Assembly (NCBI GenBank): GCA_020442225.1
Contig: JAGRKR010000547.1
Span: 1-7,135, forward strand
Length of the DNA stretch: 7,135 nucleotides
Source: Hyphomicrobiaceae bacterium
GTDB taxonomy: Bacteria > Pseudomonadota > Alphaproteobacteria > Rhizobiales > Hyphomicrobiaceae
Reading direction: 5' to 3'
Shown here: piece by piece, positions 1 through 6,050 of the stretch
Numbering within the stretch: the first letter of the stretch is position 1
Layout: every line of letters begins with the position of its first letter
The notes under the pieces: generated by a model
What the model was told of the DNA's origin: nothing
What the model saw: only the letters and a program-made list of their open reading frames with translations
The model's database searches: none
Program-made: the position numbers and the translations under genes

Positions 1-1
1 G

Positions 2-388
2 CCGCCGCATGCGATCCCCGAGCGCCGGCCCGATGTCGAGGTGACGAGCGAAACGCGCCGCGATCAGGCGCTGCTCTACCGCCTCAACGGCGACCGTAAT
101 CCGCTGCACGCAGATCCCGGGCTCGCCAGGCGCGCCGGCTTCCCCGTGCCGATCCTGCATGGGCTCTGCACCTACGGGATCGCCTGTCATGCGGTGCTGA
201 AGGCGGTGTGCGACTACGACGAGACGCGGATGCAGGCGTTCGACGCACGCTTCTCGGCGCCGGTCTATCCGGGCGAGACCATCAGGACGGAAATCTGGGT
301 CGACGGGGCGACCGTCTCCTACCGCGCCAGCGTGGTGGAGCGCGGTGTCGTCGTCATCAACAATGGGCGTTGCGTCCTGGCGTCGTGA
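2..388 (+). CDS. MaoC-like enoyl-CoA hydratase, C-terminal part (5' end outside window)
   Basis: The open frame runs in from the left edge and ends at the TGA at 386-388, giving 128 visible residues. It carries the hydratase-2 signature of MaoC hot-dog proteins: LYRLNGDRNPLH, then a small-residue stretch and PILHGLCTYG. The expected catalytic pair of that family, Asp and His five residues apart in GDRNPLH, is encoded at 92-94 and 107-109. Family members hydrate trans-2-enoyl-CoA to (R)-3-hydroxyacyl-CoA in the cytoplasm. The PERRPDVEV-T-DQALLYRL lead-in is typical of the linker before the second hot-dog domain of two-domain hydratases (about 280 residues, as in the hydratase part of MFE-2). 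The missing part is therefore probably an N-terminal non-catalytic hot-dog domain. A GTG at 41 could open an ORF, but it lies inside this conserved lead-in and has no SD, so I treat the gene as truncated. The C-terminal strands (FSAPVYPGETI, VVERGVVVINNG) look complete. The hydrolase gene follows after 45 bases, which suggests an operon. Confidence 0.85.
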   Translation, partial: PPHAIPERRPDVEVTSETRRDQALLYRLNGDRNPLHADPGLARRAGFPVPILHGLCTYGIACHAVLKAVCDYDETRMQAFDARFSAPVYPGETIRTEIWVDGATVSYRASVVERGVVVINNGRCVLAS

Positions 389-417
389 TGCGCGACGCGC
401 GCTTCGGACGGACATGC

Positions 418-425
418 GAGGGAGG
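418..425 (+). promoter_or_regulatory. Shine-Dalgarno site for the alpha/beta hydrolase
   Basis: GAGGGAGG, with its GGAGG core at 421-425, lies eight bases before the ATG at 434. This fixes that ATG as the start and rules out in-frame alternatives. No promoter is evident in the 45-base gap, which fits read-through from the MaoC gene. Confidence 0.7.
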
Positions 426-433
426 ATACTGCG

Positions 434-2452
434 ATGGCTGTGGCACCGAAACTGGAGATCCGCGAGCGGCTTGCGTTCGCCGGCGGGCAGTCGTTCGGCG
501 AGAGCGGTGCTTACGAGTATCTGACCGGCCGGGCGCACTTCGCGATCGATCCCGGAGCGGAGGGTAACCGCGGCATCGTCGATATCGACAAGGCCCCGCG
601 CTGCGCCCAGGGGCACGTGCACGTCACGGCGGATATCGCGATCTTGAAGCCCGTCGATCTCGCCAAAGGCAACCGGCGCATCTTCTTCGACTGGGGCAAT
701 CGCGGCAACAAGCGCGCCATCCAGTTCTTCAACGACGCCGCCGGCGGCAACCGGCCGCTCGGCGTCGAGCACGCCGGCAACGGCTTCCTGATGCGGCGCG
801 GCTATGCCATCGTCTGGCTGGCCTGGCAGGGTGACCTTCTGCCGGGCGATGGACGCATGATCCTCGACCTGCCGGTGGCGACGGAGGGCGGGCGGCCCAT
901 CACGGGCAAGGTGCGGGTCGAGTACATCGCCGACGCGCAGGGCGAGACGACCTACCCGTTGAGCGGCCGTGCCTCGACGCGCAGTCACCCGACCGTCTCG
1001 CGCGACACGCGCAAGGCGAGCCTGACGCGGCGGCGCTATCCCTACGACGAGCCGATCCCGGTCTCCCCGGACGCCTGGAGCTTCGCGCGGCTCGAAGGCG
1101 GACGCGGGCTCGACGCCGTCGGCGCCGAGACGGCGGTCGTGCCCTCCGACCAGCACATCCACATGCCCGCAGGCTTCGAGCCGGGCTGGATCTACGAGCT
1201 CGTCTACGAGGGCCGCGATCCGCTCGTGCTGGGGCTCGGCCATGCCGTCGTGCGCGACATCGTGAGCTTCCTCAAGCACGACACCTCGGCCGCCAACCCT
1301 CTTGCCGAGGGCGGCGTCGGCATGGAGAAGGCCTACGGCTGGGGCCGCTCGCAGACGGGCCGTTGCATCCGTGACTTCATCTATCGAGGCTTCAACGCCG
1401 ACACGTCCGGACGGCGCGTCTTCGACGGTCTCATGCCGCACGTCTCCGGTGGTGGGCGCATGTGGCTCAACCACCGCTTCGCCAACGTCATCGTCTCCGC
1501 CGGACAGCAGTACGAGGACCACTTCAACCCGGCCGATGCCTTCCCGTTCTCCTATGCGTCCTCGACGGATCATGTGACCGGGCGCACCGACGCCATCCTG
1601 AAGCGGCCGCAGACCGATCCGCTGGTCATGCATACCCAGACCTGCACCGAGTATTGGCAGCGGCGCGGCTCGCTCGTGCATACGGATACGCAGGGCAACG
1701 ACCTGCAACAGCCCGACACCGTCCGCGTCTATCACTGGTCGAGTTCGCAGCACTTCGCCGACCCGCGCCCCAGGAAGCCCGAGACGCCGGCCTTTCTGCA
1801 CAACCCCACGAACATCGTCTGGACGTCGATGCTGTTCCGGGCGGCGCTCGACGCCATGGATCGCTGGGCGAGCGAGGGCACATCACCGCCGGCGAGCCGT
1901 ATTCCCCGCCGTGCGGACGGCACACTCGTGGACTTCGCGACGTGGCGGCAGCAGTTCCCGGTGATCCCGGGCGCACTCGCACCGACGTCGCCGAATCTCC
2001 TGCCCCAGCTCGACTTCGGGCCGGCCGCCGCCGAGGGCATCTTCGACGAGCCGCCCCGCGTCGTGCAGCAGGCCGCCTATGCCGTCCTGGTGCCGGCCGT
2101 CGATGCGGATGGCAACGACACAGCCGGTGTGCGCGTGCCGATGGTGACGGCGCCGCTTGCGACCTACACCGGCTGGAATGTGCGCCCACGCGGTTTCGGC
2201 CATGGCGCGTTGCACGAGTTCACGGGCAGCACGCTGCCGTTCCCGGCGACGGAGTCCGAGCGGACGGCGACGGCGGATCCGCGGCCCTCCGTGCGATCGC
2301 GCTATGCCAGCCGTGCGGCCTACGTCGCCGCCATTCGCCGAGCCGCCGAGCAACTCGTGGCCGATGGCCTGATGCTCGCCGAGGACGTGGAGCGCTGCGC
2401 CGCGGCCGCTGAGAACTGGGGTGCGCCCCGCCATCGCTACGATCTCGACTGA
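434..2452 (+). CDS. Alpha/beta hydrolase domain-containing protein (Abhydrolase_10-like), 672 aa
   Basis: This large hydrolase belongs to the family usually annotated only as 'alpha/beta hydrolase domain-containing protein', commonly 600-700 residues, so the gene is full length. The nucleophile elbow is visible in AYGWGRSQTGR, a G-x-S-x-x-G-like turn that puts the likely catalytic Ser at residue 306. Downstream conserved blocks are FDGLMPHVSGGGR, the NPADAFPFSY loop, and YHWSSSQHF, whose His434 and His440 are the candidates for the catalytic base. The C-terminal block from DPRPSVRSRY (from Asp615) is a helical tail seen across the family. The roughly 300 residues before the elbow are beta-rich (ILKPVDLAKGNRRIFFDWGNRG, WIYELVYEGRDPLVLGLGHAVVRD). 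I see no signal peptide or membrane segment, so it is probably cytoplasmic. The reaction is probably hydrolysis of an ester, lactone or similar acyl bond, but the substrate is unknown. Its position between a CoA hydratase and an amidase suggests a catabolic role. The family call is firm; the chemistry is inferred. Confidence 0.85.
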   Translation: MAVAPKLEIRERLAFAGGQSFGESGAYEYLTGRAHFAIDPGAEGNRGIVDIDKAPRCAQGHVHVTADIAILKPVDLAKGNRRIFFDWGNRGNKRAIQFFNDAAGGNRPLGVEHAGNGFLMRRGYAIVWLAWQGDLLPGDGRMILDLPVATEGGRPITGKVRVEYIADAQGETTYPLSGRASTRSHPTVSRDTRKASLTRRRYPYDEPIPVSPDAWSFARLEGGRGLDAVGAETAVVPSDQHIHMPAGFEPGWIYELVYEGRDPLVLGLGHAVVRDIVSFLKHDTSAANPLAEGGVGMEKAYGWGRSQTGRCIRDFIYRGFNADTSGRRVFDGLMPHVSGGGRMWLNHRFANVIVSAGQQYEDHFNPADAFPFSYASSTDHVTGRTDAILKRPQTDPLVMHTQTCTEYWQRRGSLVHTDTQGNDLQQPDTVRVYHWSSSQHFADPRPRKPETPAFLHNPTNIVWTSMLFRAALDAMDRWASEGTSPPASRIPRRADGTLVDFATWRQQFPVIPGALAPTSPNLLPQLDFGPAAAEGIFDEPPRVVQQAAYAVLVPAVDADGNDTAGVRVPMVTAPLATYTGWNVRPRGFGHGALHEFTGSTLPFPATESERTATADPRPSVRSRYASRAAYVAAIRRAAEQLVADGLMLAEDVERCAAAAENWGAPRHRYDLD

Positions 2453-2470
2453 CGTGAGGCCAGACGGCCC

Positions 2471-2478
2471 GGAGGAGA
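2471..2478 (+). promoter_or_regulatory. Shine-Dalgarno site deciding the amidase start
   Basis: GGAGGAGA lies just upstream of ATG 2484, with eight bases between the GGAGG core and the ATG. The same frame is open back to a GTG at 2421, but that start would overlap the hydrolase gene by 32 bases and has no SD of this quality. The 2484 start is strongly preferred. Confidence 0.75.
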
Positions 2479-2483
2479 ACCCG

Positions 2484-3929
2484 ATGTCCGAGGAACTGAT
2501 CCGCATGCCGGCGACCGAGGTGGTCGCCCGGCTCCAGCGCAAGGAAATCTCGCCGCTCGATCTCATCGATGCCGCCGAGGCCCGCATCACGGCCGTCGAG
2601 CCGGAGCTCAACGCACTGCCGACGCTCTGCCTCGATCGCGCCCGAGAGCATGCCCGCGACCTGATGGCCGGCAAGCGGCGCGAGGCGGAAGGCGAGGCGG
2701 GCTGGCTCGCCGGACTGCCGGTCTCGATCAAGGATCTGACGGATGTGGCCGGCGTGCGCACGACCTACGGCTCGCCGATCTTCAAGGACCACGTGCCGGC
2801 CAAGTCCAATCCGCTCGTGGCGCGCATCGAGCGCAAGGGCGGCATCGTCGTCGGCAAGTCGAATACGCCCGAGTTCGGGGCGGGTGGCTCGACCTTCAAC
2901 GAGGTTTTCGGGCGCACGCACAATCCCTGGAACACCGCGCTGACGTGCGGCGGCTCGACGGGCGGCGGCGCGGTGTCGGTGGCGGCGGGGGAGGTGTGGC
3001 TGGCGCACGGATCGGATCACGGCGGCAGCCTGCGCCGGCCGGGGACCTATTGCTCCGTCGTCGGCCTCAGGCCCTCACCGGGGCGCGTCACGCGCGGCAC
3101 GCCGAACAACCTCTTCGCCCCGCTTTCCGTGCAGGGGCCGATGGCGCGCAACGTGCCCGACGTCGCGCTCTTCCTCGATGCCATGGCCGGCTACTGTCCG
3201 CACGATCCCCTGACCTTCGACGCGCCGGCGACCTCGTTCGCCGCGGCCGTCGCCAATCCCGTGAAGCCACGGCGGATCGCCTTCACGCCGAACTTCAACG
3301 GCCAGATCCCCGTCGATCGCGAGACGCGCGAAATCTGCGCCAAGGCGATGCGCCATTTCGAGGCGCTCGGCATCGTCGTGGAGGAAGCCGCGCCCGACCT
3401 CGGCGACATCGGCGACACCTTCATGGTGCTGCGGTCGCAGCACTTCGTCGTCGATCGCGAGCTGCAGATCGCCGCACACCGCGACCAGTTCAAACCGGAC
3501 ATCATCTGGAACACCGAGCGCGGGCTCAAGCAGACACCGAGTGACATCGGCCGGGGCGAGCGGGCGCGCGCCGAGCTCTACAAGCGCTTCGTGACGTTCT
3601 TCGAGACGTACGACCTGCTGGTGACGCCCGGCGCCTCGACGCCAGCCTTTGATGTCAATCTGCGCCATCCGGAAGCCATCGACGGCCAGAAGCTGACGAA
3701 CTACATGGGCGCCTCGCTGATCACGGCCGGCATGACGCTGACCGCCTGTCCGTCGATCGCCATTCCCTGCGGCTTCGATCAGTACGGGCGGCCCGTCGGC
3801 CTGCAGATCGTCGGGCGGCCGCGGGGCGAGGCCGCCCTCCTGGCCGCCTCCGCGCTGTTCGAGCAGGAAAGCGGGCTCGACAAGCTCGTGCCGATCCTGC
3901 CGAAAGCCGGCACCGTGCCGCCGGGCTGA
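2484..3929 (+). CDS. Amidase-signature family hydrolase, 481 aa
   Basis: The protein hydrolyses a carboxamide (R-CO-NH2 or R-CO-NHR) to an acid plus ammonia or an amine, by the Ser-cisSer-Lys mechanism of the amidase-signature family. The triad is complete: Lys83 in SIKDL, cis-Ser158 in CGGSTGGG, and nucleophile Ser182 in GSDHGGSLRRP. The spacings (75 and 24 residues) equal those of the mammalian fatty acid amide hydrolase triad K142/S217/S241. The signature block continues as VVGLRPSPGRV, a form common in bacterial amidases of unknown substrate and unlike the GLKPT of GatA. With no neighbouring gatB/gatC, it is very unlikely to be the tRNA amidotransferase subunit. The C-terminal substrate-pocket region (LVTPGASTPAFD, LTACPSIAIPCGFDQYGRPVGLQIVG) is intact. 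The length is typical of the family. I see no signal peptide, so it should be cytoplasmic. It follows the hydrolase by 31 bases and is likely co-transcribed. The substrate is undetermined; aryl or aliphatic amides are the usual range. Confidence 0.9.
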   Translation: MSEELIRMPATEVVARLQRKEISPLDLIDAAEARITAVEPELNALPTLCLDRAREHARDLMAGKRREAEGEAGWLAGLPVSIKDLTDVAGVRTTYGSPIFKDHVPAKSNPLVARIERKGGIVVGKSNTPEFGAGGSTFNEVFGRTHNPWNTALTCGGSTGGGAVSVAAGEVWLAHGSDHGGSLRRPGTYCSVVGLRPSPGRVTRGTPNNLFAPLSVQGPMARNVPDVALFLDAMAGYCPHDPLTFDAPATSFAAAVANPVKPRRIAFTPNFNGQIPVDRETREICAKAMRHFEALGIVVEEAAPDLGDIGDTFMVLRSQHFVVDRELQIAAHRDQFKPDIIWNTERGLKQTPSDIGRGERARAELYKRFVTFFETYDLLVTPGASTPAFDVNLRHPEAIDGQKLTNYMGASLITAGMTLTACPSIAIPCGFDQYGRPVGLQIVGRPRGEAALLAASALFEQESGLDKLVPILPKAGTVPPG

Positions 3930-3933
3930 CGTG

Positions 3934-3954
3934 CGGACGTCTCGGGCGCGTCCG
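3934..3954. terminator. Small hairpin at the convergent amidase / DUF2147 junction
   Basis: CGGACG at 3934-3939 pairs perfectly with CGTCCG at 3949-3954, plus a possible T-G wobble, leaving a loop of about seven bases. It occupies most of the 34 bases between the amidase stop and the stop of the opposing gene, where a shared bidirectional terminator would sit. There is no T-tract on either side, so intrinsic termination is doubtful; a Rho-dependent end or no function is equally possible. Confidence 0.3.
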
Positions 3955-3963
3955 GACCGGCTG

Positions 3964-4395
3964 CTACTTGACGCGCTTGAAGGTGACGGACTTGCAGAAG
4001 ATCACGGCCTTGCAGCCCTGGAGCTTCAAGGTCTGCATGTCGATCACGGTCAGAGTGCCGGCGAAGGTGCCGCCGTCGGCGCGATTGTACATGCGGCCCG
4101 ACCAACCGTTCGGTCCGGTGCGCTTGGCGCCTTGCATGATCACGAGACCGACGATAGGGCGGCTGCGGAGCTTCGGATCGGGGTTCTTGTCGTCGGTCTT
4201 CTGGCCGTCGGCGATGGAGATGATCTTGGCGCAAAGGCCGTCGCCGCACGGATACATCTCGAGGACCGACTTGTTCTCCTCGCTCTGCCACTTGCCCATG
4301 ATGTCGTTACCGGAGGCGGCCATGCCGGCCGACCCCATCCATGTGCCTGCCGCCAGAAGGGTTGCGAGGGCGAGCCCGCCGGTCCATTTCCGCAT
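3964..4395 (-). CDS. Secreted DUF2147-family protein, 143 aa
   Basis: The gene reads from the ATG at 4395 to the TAG at 3966-3964. Residues 1-27 form a signal peptide: MRKW, then a hydrophobic stretch (LALATLLAAG) and a small-residue end at GSAGMAA, with cleavage near 26/27. The mature protein should therefore be periplasmic or exported. The mature part has the DUF2147 pattern: GKWQSEENKSVLEMYPCGDGLCAKI near its start, then GWSGRMYNRADGGTFAGTLTV, and ending with LQGC..VIFCKSVTFKRV. This is a small, mostly beta domain found in many Proteobacteria. Four cysteines (50, 55, 128 and 134) lie in the mature part as two pairs and could form disulfides. The molecular function of the family is unknown. 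The gene stands alone, convergent with the amidase and divergent from djlA. The frame stays open upstream of the ATG through djlA on the other strand, but only this start gives a signal peptide, and GGAG lies just upstream. Confidence 0.85.
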   Translation of the reverse strand: MRKWTGGLALATLLAAGTWMGSAGMAASGNDIMGKWQSEENKSVLEMYPCGDGLCAKIISIADGQKTDDKNPDPKLRSRPIVGLVIMQGAKRTGPNGWSGRMYNRADGGTFAGTLTVIDMQTLKLQGCKAVIFCKSVTFKRVK

Positions 4396-4401
4396 CGTTC
4401 G

Positions 4402-4406
4402 TCTCC
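4402..4406 (-). promoter_or_regulatory. Shine-Dalgarno site for the DUF2147 gene
   Basis: Read on the minus strand, GGAGA lies six bases before the ATG at 4395-4393 (local context CAGGAGACGAACG then ATG). It selects this start over upstream in-frame starts, which would lack a signal peptide at the N-terminus. Confidence 0.6.
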
Positions 4407-4434
4407 TGAACTCCACTTCGTCCGCTAGTCGTTC

Positions 4435-4440
4435 ATCATA
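4435..4440 (-). promoter_or_regulatory. Probable -10 element of the DUF2147 gene
   Basis: On the minus strand this hexamer is TATGAT, one mismatch from TATAAT, and it stands out in G+C-rich DNA. Transcription would start near 4428, giving a leader of about 33 bases that includes the SD. I see no good -35 match 16-18 bases further upstream (the sequence there is close to TGCCTC), so the promoter call rests on the -10 and its position. Confidence 0.4.
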
Positions 4441-4545
4441 ACATTGGACAGACCACAGAGGCACGCGTTCCTTGGCCGGATTCGGAAAAGTCACCATCGC
4501 CGAACGTCTAGGAATTGAGGCCATGCGCGCTTGCCAAAAACCGAT

Positions 4546-4551
4546 TATGCT
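4546..4551 (+). promoter_or_regulatory. Possible -10 element directly before djlA (leaderless start)
   Basis: TATGCT ends six bases before the djlA ATG at 4558. A start seven bases after the element would put the first transcribed base on the A of the ATG. No SD-like purine run precedes this ATG, which fits a leaderless message. The weak point is the -35: no TTGACA-like hexamer occurs at normal spacing. TTGAGG at 4515-4520 is about 25 bases away, which is too far. Confidence 0.3.
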
Positions 4552-4557
4552 GACGCC

Positions 4558-5274
4558 ATGTCGATCTGGGGCAAATTGGCGGGTGCTGCTGCGGGGCTGG
4601 CGATTGGCGGCCCCATTGGCGCGCTGCTCGGAGGGCTGGCCGGGCATTTCGGGCTCGATCGCGACCGGCAGGGCACGGGTCAACAGAAGGATATCGCCTT
4701 CACGGTCGGCGTCATCGCGCTGAGCGCCAAGATGGCCAAGGCCGACGGCGTCGTGACCGAGTCGGAGATCGACGCCTTCAAGGAGGTCTTCAAGATTCCA
4801 CCCGGTGAGGCGGCCAACGTCGCGCGCGTATTCAATCTCGCCAAGCAGGATATCGCCGGCTTCGAGGCCTATGCCGATCAGCTCGGCAACCTGTTCAAGG
4901 ACAACCGCCGCCTGCTCCAGGACGTGCTCGAGGGGTTGTTCTACATCGCGGCGTCGGATGAGGTGCTCCATCCCAAGGAGGACGACTACCTCAAGACGGT
5001 GGCGCGCCGCTTCGGGTTCTCGGACAGCGAGTTCACCCATATCCGCGCCCGCTTCCTGCCGAACGACCAGACGAGCCCCTACGACGTGCTCGGTGTGACG
5101 CCGGAAATCGCCGACGACGCTCTCAAGAGCCACTACCGCAAGCTCGTCGCCGAGAACCACCCCGACAAGCTGATCGCCCGCGGTGTGCCCGAGGAGTTCG
5201 TGCAGGTCGCGAACCGCAAGCTCGCCTCCATCAACGACGCCTATCGCACGATCGCCAAGGAGCGTGGCATTTGA
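4558..5274 (+). CDS. djlA: DjlA-type membrane-anchored J-domain cochaperone, 238 aa
   Basis: The domain order matches DjlA. Residues 1-32 form a glycine-rich membrane anchor (WGKLAGAAAGLAIGGPIGALLGGLAGH), similar in its WGK start and GH end to E. coli DjlA. Residues 45 to about 165 form a TerB-like helical domain (AKMAKADGVVTESEID, then AASDEVLHPKEDDYL), with the acidic repeats typical of that fold. Residues 173-238 form the J domain (SPYDVLGV, YRKLVAENHPDKLIARGVPEEF), with the HPD motif at 201-203 that stimulates the ATPase of DnaK. The protein should sit in the inner membrane with the J domain in the cytoplasm. In E. coli, DjlA acts with DnaK in envelope-stress signalling (Rcs). Whether that applies here is unknown, since Rcs is absent from most alphaproteobacteria. 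The ATG at 4558 is chosen because it begins the conserved anchor. A TTG nine codons upstream (4531, preceded by GAGG) is a weaker alternative. The stop overlaps the next gene's start. Confidence 0.88.
   Translation: MSIWGKLAGAAAGLAIGGPIGALLGGLAGHFGLDRDRQGTGQQKDIAFTVGVIALSAKMAKADGVVTESEIDAFKEVFKIPPGEAANVARVFNLAKQDIAGFEAYADQLGNLFKDNRRLLQDVLEGLFYIAASDEVLHPKEDDYLKTVARRFGFSDSEFTHIRARFLPNDQTSPYDVLGVTPEIADDALKSHYRKLVAENHPDKLIARGVPEEFVQVANRKLASINDAYRTIAKERGI
5257..5262 (+). promoter_or_regulatory. Shine-Dalgarno site inside djlA supporting a TTG start
   Basis: AAGGAG lies within the last codons of djlA, eight bases before the TTG at 5271. The next in-frame candidates (GTG 5280, TTG 5286) would be 17 or more bases away. 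The SD therefore favours the rare TTG start and the four-base TTGA overlap with the djlA stop. Confidence 0.65.
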
Positions 5275-6050
5275 GCGGAGTGCGTTGGCAGCGTTTGGCG
5301 TCGGAGCGCCGGCAGGCGCAGAACTTCGAGCCCCGACGCAAGGGTGTACGGCCCGACATTCTGCTGCTGCACTATACGGGCATGACCAGTGCGGACTCGG
5401 CCGTCGAGCGCCTGATTTGCGAGGAAAGCCGCGTCTCCTGCCACTATCTCGTCGACGAGCGCGGTCGCGTCGTGCAGATGGTCGACGAGCGGCTCAGGGC
5501 CTGGCACGCCGGCGTCTCGAGCTGGGCCGGCGAGACGGACATCAACTCGCGCTCGATCGGCATCGAGATTCATAATCCCGGGCATGAATTCGGCTATCAG
5601 GATTTCCCCGCCCCGCAGATGCGTGCGGTCGTGGCGCTGTGTCGCGACATCGTTGCCCGTCATGTCATTCAGCCCTGGCGGGTGCTCGGCCACTCCGACA
5701 TCGCGCCCGATCGCAAGGCCGACCCTGGCGAGCGCTTCCCCTGGGTGGACCTGGCCGCGGCGGGCGTCGGGCTCTGGGTCACACCCTGCGACATCGGCGG
5801 GGATCGCGGCCTCGGCCGCGGCGATCACGGAGGCGCGGTCGGGGCGTTGCAACTCGCACTCTGGCAGCTCGGCTACGGTCTCTCGGTGACGGGCGTCTAC
5901 GACCGCCCGACGGAACAGTGCGTGACGGCCTTCCAGCGCCACTGGCGACCGGCGAAGGTGGACGGACGGGCCGACGTGTCGACGATCATCACGCTCGAGC
6001 GCTTGCTGGAGGAGATCCGCGCGGTCGCCCGCCACCACGGCGGGCGCTGA
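5271..6050 (+). CDS. N-acetylmuramoyl-L-alanine amidase (Amidase_2 / AmpD-AmiD type) with peptidoglycan-binding domain, 259 aa
   Basis: This zinc amidase cleaves the bond between N-acetylmuramic acid and L-alanine of the peptidoglycan stem peptide. The predicted zinc ligands are His34 (LLLHYTG), His141 (VLGHSDIAPDRKADPG) and Asp151. Lys149, two residues before the Asp, and Glu99 in IGIEIHNPG correspond to the catalytic pair of AmiD-type enzymes. Other family blocks are CHYLVDERGRVVQMV and RAWHAGVSSWAG. From about residue 189 (AVGALQLALWQLGYGL, TGVYDRPTEQCVTAFQRHW) it has a C-terminal PG_binding_1 domain, a helical module that binds cell-wall glycan. No signal peptide or lipobox is seen from the TTG start, so the protein may be a cytoplasmic muropeptide-recycling enzyme like AmpD. 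E. coli AmpD, however, is shorter and lacks this domain. The gene overlaps djlA by four bases, and its stop overlaps the transporter start (TGATG), so all three are probably co-translated. I leave the symbol empty because ampD versus amiD cannot be settled here. Confidence 0.88.
   Translation: MSGVRWQRLASERRQAQNFEPRRKGVRPDILLLHYTGMTSADSAVERLICEESRVSCHYLVDERGRVVQMVDERLRAWHAGVSSWAGETDINSRSIGIEIHNPGHEFGYQDFPAPQMRAVVALCRDIVARHVIQPWRVLGHSDIAPDRKADPGERFPWVDLAAAGVGLWVTPCDIGGDRGLGRGDHGGAVGALQLALWQLGYGLSVTGVYDRPTEQCVTAFQRHWRPAKVDGRADVSTIITLERLLEEIRAVARHHGGR

Noticed and set aside
41..388. The GTG at 41 as the true start of a short stand-alone MaoC protein.
   Set aside because: Codons before it (PERRPDVEV) belong to the conserved lead-in of two-domain hydratases and no SD precedes it. 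A 5' truncation by the window edge is simpler.
1462..2412. A 316-codon plus-strand open frame inside the alpha/beta hydrolase gene.
   Set aside because: It is a +1-type shadow rich in Arg, Ala and Gly with no SD. The hydrolase frame is continuous and conserved through the same region, so this is not a frameshift fragment.
2220..3020. Long minus-strand frames across the hydrolase/amidase boundary.
   Set aside because: The translations are low-complexity Arg/Ala/His-rich. Both plus-strand genes have intact catalytic motifs on the other strand.
2484..3929. GatA subunit of the Asp/Glu-tRNA amidotransferase.
   Set aside because: The signature block ends in GLRPSPGRV instead of the GLKPT form, no gatC or gatB lies beside it, and the gene sits in a catabolic-looking operon.
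3964..5160. A 398-codon minus-strand open frame spanning the DUF2147 gene and most of the complement of djlA.
   Set aside because: Only the last 143 codons look like protein, with a signal peptide and a DUF2147 domain after a good SD. The upstream part is the antisense of djlA, kept open by high G+C, and resembles no family.
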